Positions 1-5,573 of a stretch of DNA of 5,796 nucleotides are shown in pieces (position 1 is the stretch's first letter; each line of letters starts with the position of its first letter). Position numbers and translations under genes: made by a program. A model generated the notes under the pieces. It was not told where the DNA came from. It saw nothing but the letters and a program-made list of their open reading frames with translations, and did not search any database. Source of the stretch: DASCQC01 sp036012865. GTDB lineage: Bacteria; Pseudomonadota; Gammaproteobacteria; Comchoanobacterales; Comchoanobacteraceae. The DNA is taken from NCBI GenBank assembly GCA_036012865.1, contig DASCQC010000031.1:1-5796 (forward strand), given 5' to 3'.

Positions 1-123
1 TGTAATTTTTTTAATAGATCCGCAATAGGCACTTCAGTCCACTTATCTCTATTCGTAGTATCGCCCAAACCTAATTGTCCAGCAGAATTATCACCTGTGG
101 CATAAAGCTTATCTTCTCCATTC
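1..123. repeat. Terminal direct repeat, left copy (123 bp)
   Basis: Bases 1-123 are identical to 5674-5796 with no mismatch. They code for part of the last RCC1 blade and the start of the tail. The equivalent stretch of the next gene, from 1412, differs at roughly a dozen positions, so perfect identity is not simply the array's background similarity. Confidence 0.95.
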
Positions 124-1271
124 ACATCTTTTCCTTTTAAAAAGCTATGATCACCGCCAGCTATCACTTTTTCTATTTCAAAACCTTTAGGAAAAGGTAC
201 TTCAGTCCATTGATTTCTATCTTTAGTATCACCCAAGCCTAACTGCCTACAGCTATTTCTACCACAGGCAAAAATCTTATCTTCTCCATTCACATCTTTT
301 CCTTTTAAAAAGCTATGATCACCGCAAGCTATCACTTTCTCTATTTCAAAACCTTTAGGAAAAGATACTTCAGTCCATTTGTATCTATTACTTCTATCAC
401 CCAAGCCCAATTGTCCATACCTATTATAACCTGCAGCATAAAGCATATCTTGACCATCTTTACCTTTTCCTTTGAGAAAGCTATGATACTCTCCAGGTAT
501 CACTTTTTCTACGCTAAACCCTTGAGGCGAAGCTACTTCAGTCCATTCAGCTCTATTCATAGTATCACCCAAGCCTAATTGTCCATGGTTATTCAAACCC
601 AAGGCATAGAGCGTATCTTCACCATCAGCTCCTTTTCCTTTTAGAAAGCTATGCCCATATCTATCTATCGTAAACCCTTTAGACAAAATAACTTCAGTCC
701 ATTGATTTCTATTATTCATGTCACCCAAGCCTAATTGTCCAATATCATTCTTACCACAGGCATAAAGCTTATCTTCTCCATCCTTGCCTTTTCCTTTTAG
801 AAAGCTATGCTCACCTCCAGCCATCACCTTTTCTATGCTAAAATCCTTAGGAAAAGGTACTTTAGTCCATCGACTTCTATTATTAGTATTACCCACGCCT
901 AATTGTCCACAGTCATTATTACCACAGACATAAAGCTGATTTTCACCATCCTTACCTTTTCCTTTTAGAAAGGTATGAAACCCTCCAGCTATCACCTTTT
1001 CTATGCTAAAATCCTGAGGCAAGGGTACTTCAGTCCATTTGTATCTATTCCTTCTATCACCCAAACCTAATTGTCCAATATTATAACCTGTGGCATAAAG
1101 CTTATCTTCTCCACCCTTACCTTTGATGTAAAGAAAGGTATGCAAATCTCCAGCTACCACCTTAATCTCTATCCCTGTTAATTTAGACGAAGTTCTTGAC
1201 TTCTTAGCAAACAAACCGATATCACTGGGTTCACCAGAACTATGTTTTCTTTTTTTATCTAATTTATGCAT
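1..1271 (-). CDS. RCC1-like seven-bladed repeat protein, C-terminus cut by window edge
   Basis: The frame is open from ATG at 1271 to the left edge, giving 423 codons with no stop. The start is set by an AGAGGT Shine-Dalgarno five bases upstream and by alignment with the three complete copies. The N-terminus (residues 1-33) carries KKRK at 6-9 and KKSR at 23-26. Seven RCC1-type units follow from about residue 34, with the GxxH and GQLGLGD signatures. Two units are short: unit 1 has GYNIGQLG, one residue less than usual, and unit 4 has FTIDRYGHSF, four residues less around the usual EKVxAG. Unit 6 has CRQLG where GQLG is normal. This is the most divergent copy, starting MHKLDKKRK rather than MREIDKKRK. 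RCC1 propellers bind proteins, and some act on the GTPase Ran; an exported host-directed role is inferred. If the window ends join, this gene continues into 5574-5673 and encodes 456 residues. Confidence 0.93.
   Translation of the reverse strand, partial: MHKLDKKRKHSSGEPSDIGLFAKKSRTSSKLTGIEIKVVAGDLHTFLYIKGKGGEDKLYATGYNIGQLGLGDRRNRYKWTEVPLPQDFSIEKVIAGGFHTFLKGKGKDGENQLYVCGNNDCGQLGVGNTNNRSRWTKVPFPKDFSIEKVMAGGEHSFLKGKGKDGEDKLYACGKNDIGQLGLGDMNNRNQWTEVILSKGFTIDRYGHSFLKGKGADGEDTLYALGLNNHGQLGLGDTMNRAEWTEVASPQGFSVEKVIPGEYHSFLKGKGKDGQDMLYAAGYNRYGQLGLGDRSNRYKWTEVSFPKGFEIEKVIACGDHSFLKGKDVNGEDKIFACGRNSCRQLGLGDTKDRNQWTEVPFPKGFEIEKVIAGGDHSFLKGKDVNGEDKLYATGDNSAGQLGLGDTTNRDKWTEVPIADLLKKL
24..1172 (-). repeat. 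Seven RCC1-type blades, 168-bp units, two of them shortened
   Basis: The seven units encode 55, 56, 56, 52, 56, 56 and 52 residues, in order from 1172 leftwards. The last is normally 52 because it ends at WTEVPI. The 52-residue unit 4 is an in-frame 12-bp loss. The linkers SFPKGF and PFPKGF followed by EIEKV dominate the last blades, whereas genes at 1310-2695 and 4154-5536 mostly use PVPQGFSVEKV. Confidence 0.9.
108..379 (-). repeat. Duplicated blade block in the first gene
   Basis: Bases 108-211 match 276-379 with three differences (158/326, 171/339 and 197/365). The shared block covers the GDHSFLKGKDVNGED segment and the KGFEIEKV linker of blades 6 and 7. One difference changes GGDH to CGDH. 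Confidence 0.88.
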
Positions 1272-1276
1272 ACTCT

Positions 1277-1282
1277 ACCTCT
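1277..1282 (-). promoter_or_regulatory. Shine-Dalgarno site of the gene at 1-1271
   Basis: AGAGGT on the minus strand is followed by AGAGT and then ATG at 1271, giving a five-base spacer. The same site stands before every start in the array and supports the chosen starts and bacterial translation. The whole gap (1272-1309, 38 bp) resembles the other gaps. I see no separate promoter or terminator in it, so the gene is probably transcribed with its upstream neighbour. Confidence 0.75.
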
Positions 1283-1309
1283 TTTAATTTGATCCAATGA
1301 GTTGCTCCG

Positions 1310-2695
1310 TTAAAACATACAATCTCTAGGATTAAGCCCCATACTAAAACCTGATGACCCCGAAGCTTCTGACACATCGTCTTCTTGTTTACCATCGTTG
1401 ACATCTTCTTGTAATTTTTTTAATAGATCCGCAATAGGCACTTCAGTCCACTTATCTCTATTCGCAGTATCGCCCAAACCTAATTGTCCATACGTATTAT
1501 AACCCGAGGCATAAAGTTTACCTTCTCCATCCTTACCTTTACCTTTTATAAATGAATGAAAGCCACCAGCTATCACTTTTTCTACGCTAAAACCTTGAGG
1601 CACGGGTACTTCAGTCCATTTCCTTGTCTTCCATCTATGACCCAAGCCTAATTGTCCATACGTATTATAACCTGCGGCATACATCTTATCTTCTCCATCC
1701 TTACCTTTTCCTTTTAGAATGCTATGATCATCTCCAGCTATCACTTTTTCTACGCTAAAACCTTGAGGCACGGGTACTTCAGTCCATTCATTTCTATCCG
1801 TAATATCACCCAAGCCCAATTGTCCATACCTATTCGTACCCGAAGCATAAACCTTATCTTCTCCATACTCACCTTTTCCTTTTAGAAAGATATGAGAACG
1901 TCCAGCTATCACTTTTTCTACGCTAAAACCTTGAGGCACGGGTACTTCAGTCCATTCAGTTCTATCTTTAGTATCACCCAAGCCTAATTGTCCACCATAA
2001 TTTGCACCGCAGGAAAAAATCTTATCTTGACCATTCTTGCCTTTTCCTTTTAGAAAGGTATAAGAACGTCCAGCTATCACTTTTTCTACGCTAAAACCTT
2101 GAGGCACGGGTACTTCAGTCCATTCAGTTCTATTCGTAGTATTACCCAAGCCTAATTGTCCATAATAATTCCAACCACAAGCATAAAGCTTATCTTCTCC
2201 ATCCTTACCTTTTCCTTTTAGCCAGCTATGATACAATCCAGCCATCACTTTTTCTACGGTAAAACCTTGAGGCACGGGTACTTCAGTCCATTCATTTCTA
2301 TCCGTAGTATTACACAAGCCTAATTGTCCATAACGATTCCAACCCGAGGCATAGAGCTTATCTTCTCCATCCTTACCTTTTCCTTTTAGAAAGCTATACT
2401 CAGCTCCAGCTATCACCTTTTCTATCTTAAACCCTTTAGGAAAAGGTACTTCAGTCCATTTATTTCTATTCCTTTCATCACCCACACCTAATTGTCCATA
2501 CTTATTATAACCCGAGGCATAAAGCTTATCTTCTCCACCCTTACCTTTGATGTAAAGAAAGGTAAGCGAATCTCCAGCTACCACCCTCATCTCTAAGTCT
2601 GTTAATTCAGACGAAGTTCTTGGCTTCTTAGCAAACAAACCGATACCACTGGGTTCACCAGAACTATGTTTTCGTTTTTTATCTATTTCACGCAT
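1310..2695 (-). CDS. RCC1-like seven-bladed beta-propeller protein (461 aa)
   Basis: This is a complete gene from ATG (2695-2693) to TAA (1312-1310). Residues 1-33 are basic and polar, with KKRK at 6-9 and KKPR at 23-26, a possible bipartite nuclear localisation signal with a 13-residue spacer. Seven RCC1-type units occupy about 34-89, 90-145, 146-201, 202-257, 258-313, 314-369 and 370-421. Each contains a GxxH-like turn, a K/G/D-rich loop, LYASG or LYACG, GQLGLGD and WTEV. Seven units match the blade number of eukaryotic RCC1. The tail (422-461) has a short amphipathic stretch, an acidic-serine segment and SMGLNPRDCMF. Oddities are GQLGLCN in unit 2 and Tyr or Leu replacing the GxxH histidine in units 1, 2 and 4. 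No signal peptide or membrane segment is visible. Lys-Gly-rich loops make it unlike typical RCC1. A host-directed effector acting on Ran or another nuclear partner is inference; the fold call is firm. Confidence 0.96.
   Translation of the reverse strand: MREIDKKRKHSSGEPSGIGLFAKKPRTSSELTDLEMRVVAGDSLTFLYIKGKGGEDKLYASGYNKYGQLGVGDERNRNKWTEVPFPKGFKIEKVIAGAEYSFLKGKGKDGEDKLYASGWNRYGQLGLCNTTDRNEWTEVPVPQGFTVEKVMAGLYHSWLKGKGKDGEDKLYACGWNYYGQLGLGNTTNRTEWTEVPVPQGFSVEKVIAGRSYTFLKGKGKNGQDKIFSCGANYGGQLGLGDTKDRTEWTEVPVPQGFSVEKVIAGRSHIFLKGKGEYGEDKVYASGTNRYGQLGLGDITDRNEWTEVPVPQGFSVEKVIAGDDHSILKGKGKDGEDKMYAAGYNTYGQLGLGHRWKTRKWTEVPVPQGFSVEKVIAGGFHSFIKGKGKDGEGKLYASGYNTYGQLGLGDTANRDKWTEVPIADLLKKLQEDVNDGKQEDDVSEASGSSGFSMGLNPRDCMF
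1433..2596 (-). repeat. Seven RCC1-type blades, 168-bp units
   Basis: There are six units of 56 residues and a final one of 52. Units 3 to 7 all begin with [ST]VEKV[IM]AG, and the PVPQGF linker separates every pair from unit 2 onward. This is the most homogenised blade set in the window. Confidence 0.92.
1895..2133 (-). repeat. Duplicated inter-blade block in the second gene
   Basis: Bases 1895-1965 are identical to 2063-2133 (71 bp, offset 168). The shared block codes for the end of one blade, the PVPQGFSVEKV linker and the AGRS turn of the next blade. The sequence on either side differs. Confidence 0.88.
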
Positions 2696-2700
2696 ACTCT

Positions 2701-2706
2701 ACCTCT
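2701..2706 (-). promoter_or_regulatory. Shine-Dalgarno site of the gene at 1310-2695
   Basis: AGAGGT on the minus strand lies five bases before ATG at 2695. The gap (2696-2732, 37 bp) differs from its neighbours by one missing base in the GGATCAAATT segment, written GGATAAATT here. No promoter is seen. Confidence 0.75.
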
Positions 2707-2732
2707 TTTAATTTATCCAATGGGTTGCTTAG

Positions 2733-4115
2733 TTAAAAAATATAATCTCTAGGATTAAGCCCCATACTAAAACTTGATGACCCCGAAGCTTCTGACACAT
2801 CGTCTTCTTGCTTACGATCGTTGACATCTTTTTGTGATTTCTTTATAAGATCAGCAATAGGCACTTCAGTCCACTTATCTCTATTCTTAGTATCGCCCAA
2901 GCCTAATTGTCCATAGTTATTCCAACCCGAGGCATACAGCTTATCTTCTCCACCCTTACCTTTTCCTTTTAGAATGCTATGCCCATATCCACCTAGCACC
3001 TTTTCTATCGTAAACCCTTCAGGCTGTGTCACTTCAGTCCACTTATCTCTATCCTTAGTATCACCCAAGCCTAATTGTCCATAATAATTATAACCCGAGG
3101 CATAAAGCTTATCTTCACCATCCTTACCTTTTCCTTTTAGAAAGCTATGACTCCCTCCAGCCATCACTTTTTGTATGGTAAAATTCCTAGGCAAAGGTAC
3201 TGCAGTCCATTCATTTCTATCATCCTTATCACCCAAGCCTAATTGTCCATATAAGTTATAACCACAGGCATAAAGCTTATCTTCTCCATCCTTACTTTTT
3301 CCTTTTAGAATGCTATGACAAGATCCAACTAACGCTTTTTCTAACCTAAATCCTTGCGGAATATCAACTTCAGTCCACTGATCTCTATCCGTAGTATCAC
3401 CCAAGCCTAATTGTCCAAAATGATTACTACCCGAAGCATAAAGCTTATCTTCTCCATTCTTACCCTTGCCTTTTAGAATGCTATGATAATCTCCAACTAG
3501 AACCTTTTCTACACTAAACCCTCGTGGAAGAGTTACTTCAGTCCATTCAGTTCTCTTCGTAAAATTTCCCAAGCCTAATTGTCCATGCATATTACTACCC
3601 GAGGCATAGATCTTATCTTCTCCATCCTTACCTTTACCTTGTAGAAAGCTATGATCACCGCCAGCTAACACATTTTCTATGGTAAAACCCTTAGGAAAAG
3701 GTACTTTAGTCCATTTATCTCTATGCTCATTATGACCCAAGCCTAATTGTCCTTCAAAATTTCTACCACAGGCATACAGCTTATCATTTCCATCCTTATC
3801 TTTGCCTATTAGAATGCTATGCAGTCCTCCAGCCATCACCTTTTCTATCATAATAACACCTAGCTGAGTTACTTCAGTCCATTTATTTCTTTGCGTTTCA
3901 TCACCCAAGCCTAATTGACCACAATTATTCTTACCCGAGGCATAAAGCTTATCTTCTCCGTCAACTTTGATGTAAAGAAAGGTATGCGAATCTCCAGTTA
4001 CCAAACTAATCTCTAAGTCTGTAAATTCAGACGAAGTCCTTGGCTTCTTAGCAAACAAACCGATACCACTGGGTTCACCCGAACTATGTTTTCGTTTTTT
4101 ATCTATTTCACGCAT
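2733..4115 (-). CDS. RCC1-like seven-bladed beta-propeller protein (460 aa)
   Basis: This is a complete gene from ATG (4115-4113) to TAA (2735-2733), with the same AGAGGT ribosome site as its neighbours. The first 30 residues match the 1310-2695 protein exactly, including KKRK and KKPR. Seven RCC1-type units run from about residue 34 to 420. Unit 1 is one residue short in its loop (YIKVDGED) and ends WTEVTQLGVI instead of the usual proline-containing linker. The GxxH histidine is kept in all seven units, making this the copy closest to the RCC1 pattern. The blades are more diverged from each other than in the two flanking genes: linkers include VTLPRGF, VDIPQGF, VPLPRNF and VTQPEGF. The tail (421-460) ends SMGLNPRDYIF, with Tyr where other copies have Cys. 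Its role is presumably that of its paralogues, with a different binding surface. The diverged blades suggest it has been less recently homogenised. Confidence 0.96.
   Translation of the reverse strand: MREIDKKRKHSSGEPSGIGLFAKKPRTSSEFTDLEISLVTGDSHTFLYIKVDGEDKLYASGKNNCGQLGLGDETQRNKWTEVTQLGVIMIEKVMAGGLHSILIGKDKDGNDKLYACGRNFEGQLGLGHNEHRDKWTKVPFPKGFTIENVLAGGDHSFLQGKGKDGEDKIYASGSNMHGQLGLGNFTKRTEWTEVTLPRGFSVEKVLVGDYHSILKGKGKNGEDKLYASGSNHFGQLGLGDTTDRDQWTEVDIPQGFRLEKALVGSCHSILKGKSKDGEDKLYACGYNLYGQLGLGDKDDRNEWTAVPLPRNFTIQKVMAGGSHSFLKGKGKDGEDKLYASGYNYYGQLGLGDTKDRDKWTEVTQPEGFTIEKVLGGYGHSILKGKGKGGEDKLYASGWNNYGQLGLGDTKNRDKWTEVPIADLIKKSQKDVNDRKQEDDVSEASGSSSFSMGLNPRDYIF
2856..4016 (-). repeat. Seven RCC1-type blades, 168-bp units, comparatively diverged
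   Basis: Unit lengths are 55, then five of 56, then 52 residues. The linkers between blades are nearly all different, and I found no pair of neighbouring blades that look like fresh DNA copies. The scaffold signatures GQLGLGD and GxxH remain intact. Confidence 0.9.
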
Positions 4116-4120
4116 ACTCT

Positions 4121-4126
4121 ACCTCT
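4121..4126 (-). promoter_or_regulatory. Shine-Dalgarno site of the gene at 2733-4115
   Basis: AGAGGT on the minus strand lies five bases before ATG at 4115. The gap (4116-4153, 38 bp) has ATTAATAGAGG where the other copies have ATTAAAAGAGG, so the ribosome site is kept while its flank drifts. Confidence 0.75.
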
Positions 4127-4153
4127 ATTAATTTGATCCAATGGGTTGCTCCG

Positions 4154-5536
4154 TTAAAAAATACAATCTCTAGGGTTAAGACCCATACTAGAACTTGATG
4201 ACCCTGAAGCTTCTGACACACCACCCTCTTGTTTACTATCACTGACATCTTTTTGTAATTTTTTTAATAGATCCGTAATAGGCACTTCAGTCCATTTCTT
4301 TCTATTCCTTCTATCACCCAAGCCTAATTGTCCTTCCCAATTATAGCCCATGGCATAAAGCTTATCTTCCCCATTCACACCTTTTCCTATCAAAAAACTA
4401 TGATAATTTCTAACTGCAACCTGTTCTAACTTGAAACCTTTAGGAAAAGGCACTTCAGTCCATTTTCTTCTATTATTTTTATCACCCAAGCCTAATTGTC
4501 CAAAATGATTCAAACCCGAGGCATAAAGCATATTTTCTCCACCCACACCCTTTCCTTTTAAAAAGCTATGATTCTCTCCAACGACAACCTTTTCTACACT
4601 AAAACCTTGAGGCACGGGTACTTCAGTCCATTCATTTCTGTCATTATTATCACCCAAGCCTAATTGTCCATACTTATTCCAACCCGAAGCGTACAGCTTA
4701 TCTTCTCCACCCTTACCTTTTCCTTTTAGAAAGCTATGATTATCTCCAACTACAACCTTTTCTACGCTAAAACCTTGAGGCACAGAGACTTCAGTAAATT
4801 TCTTTCTCCTCCTTCTATCACCCAAGCCTAATTGTCCATACTTATTCCAACCCGAAGCGTACAGCTTATCTTCTCCACCCTTACCTTTTCCTTTTAGAAT
4901 GCTATGCCCATATCCAGCTATCACTTTTTCTACGCTAAAACCTTGAGGCACAGAGACTTCAGTAAATTTCTTTCTCTTCCTTCTATCACCCAAGCCTAAT
5001 TGTCCAAAAATATTCCAACCACAGCCATAAAGCTTCTCTTCTCCATCCTTATCTTTTCCTTTTAGAAAGCTATGAGAACGTCCAGCCATCACCTTTTCTA
5101 TCGTAAACTCTTTAGGTACGGGTACTTCAGTCCATTGATGTCTGTCAGTAATATCACCCAAGCCCAATTGTCCATTGTGATTCTTACCCGAGGCATACAG
5201 CTTCTCTTCTCCATCCTTACCTTTTCCTTTTAGAATGCTATGATAATTTCCAGCTATCACCTTTTCTACGCTAAAACCTTGAGGCACGGGTACTTTAGTC
5301 CATTCATTTCTATCCGTAGTATTACCCAATCCTAATTGTCCAGCATCATTACCACACCCATAAAGCTTGTCTTCTCCATCCTTACCTTTGATGTAAAGAA
5401 AGGTATGTCCATGTCCAGCTACCAAACTAATCTCTAAGTCTGTTAATTCAGACGAAGTCCTTGGCTTCTTAGCAAACAAACCGATACCACTGGGTTCACC
5501 AGAACTCTGTTTTCTTTTTTTATCTATTTCACGCAT
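4154..5536 (-). CDS. RCC1-like seven-bladed beta-propeller protein (460 aa)
   Basis: This is a complete gene from ATG (5536-5534) to TAA (4156-4154). The N-terminus is MREIDKKRKQSSG followed by the same GIGLFAKKPRTSS segment. Seven RCC1-type units span about residues 34-420. Unit 1 is one residue short (YGCGNDAGQLG). Units 3 and 4 share a strongly basic patch, GDRRKRKK and GDRRRRKK, followed by FTEVSVPQGF, where Phe replaces the usual Trp. Units 4 and 5 carry identical GGEDKLYASGWNKYGQLGLGD segments on both sides of a changed GxxH turn, the mark of recent blade duplication. Unit 7 has VRNYHS, losing the glycine of GxxH. The tail (421-460) is KQEGGVSEAS then SMGLNPRDCIF, slightly less acidic than in the other copies. 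The basic patches could favour binding an acidic partner or nucleic acid, which is inference. It is the most upstream complete gene visible in the transcription unit. Confidence 0.96.
   Translation of the reverse strand: MREIDKKRKQSSGEPSGIGLFAKKPRTSSELTDLEISLVAGHGHTFLYIKGKDGEDKLYGCGNDAGQLGLGNTTDRNEWTKVPVPQGFSVEKVIAGNYHSILKGKGKDGEEKLYASGKNHNGQLGLGDITDRHQWTEVPVPKEFTIEKVMAGRSHSFLKGKDKDGEEKLYGCGWNIFGQLGLGDRRKRKKFTEVSVPQGFSVEKVIAGYGHSILKGKGKGGEDKLYASGWNKYGQLGLGDRRRRKKFTEVSVPQGFSVEKVVVGDNHSFLKGKGKGGEDKLYASGWNKYGQLGLGDNNDRNEWTEVPVPQGFSVEKVVVGENHSFLKGKGVGGENMLYASGLNHFGQLGLGDKNNRRKWTEVPFPKGFKLEQVAVRNYHSFLIGKGVNGEDKLYAMGYNWEGQLGLGDRRNRKKWTEVPITDLLKKLQKDVSDSKQEGGVSEASGSSSSSMGLNPRDCIF
4277..5437 (-). repeat. 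Seven RCC1-type blades, 168-bp units, with a fresh duplication
   Basis: Unit lengths are 55, then five of 56, then 52 residues. Units 3, 4 and 5 share long identical DNA stretches at an offset of exactly 168 bp, as described for 4648-5006. Confidence 0.92.
4648..5006 (-). repeat. Recently duplicated RCC1 blade pair
   Basis: At an offset of 168 bp, 4648-4731 is identical to 4816-4899 (84 bp). In addition, 4758-4838 matches 4926-5006 with one difference at 4808/4976. The 26 bases between these blocks differ at about nine positions. Confidence 0.9.
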
Positions 5537-5541
5537 ACTCT

Positions 5542-5547
5542 ACCTCT
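5542..5547 (-). promoter_or_regulatory. Shine-Dalgarno site of the gene at 4154-5536
   Basis: AGAGGT on the minus strand lies five bases before ATG at 5536. The gap (5537-5573, 37 bp) contains CCCATGGG, where the other copies have CCCATTGG or CTCATTGG. A fifth gene ends directly upstream, so the array's promoter lies outside the window or, if the sequence is a loop, is not visible at all. Confidence 0.75.
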
Positions 5548-5573
5548 TTTAATTTGATCCCATGGGTTACTTA

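Noticed and set aside
315..578. Open frame of 87 codons on the plus strand
   Set aside because: It lies wholly antisense to the RCC1-like gene at 1-1271. Its internal echo (FLYFKTFRKRYFSPF, FFYAKPLRRSYFSPF) is the 168-bp blade repeat read backwards, so it is a shadow.
1313..1321. C-terminal cysteine (DCMF or DCIF) as a prenylation CaaX box
   Set aside because: The cysteine is third from the end, not fourth, and one copy has Tyr instead.
2735..2757. Possible intrinsic terminator at the end of the gene at 2733-4115 (TAATC, GATTA arms followed by a T run)
   Set aside because: The stem is five A/T-rich pairs inside coding sequence, and the arms are not kept in the copies ending at 4154 and 5574. 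It is too weak to call.
2733..4115. Calcium-binding DxDGxD loops in the KDKDGNDKLY-type segments
   Set aside because: Only isolated blades have the full acidic pattern. Most read GKGKDGEDK, which lacks the first aspartate, so a calcium site is not supported.
4732..4925. Diversity-generating retroelement as cause of the concentrated changes
   Set aside because: No reverse transcriptase or template repeat is visible, and the substitutions are of several types rather than confined to adenines. Gene conversion explains them more simply.
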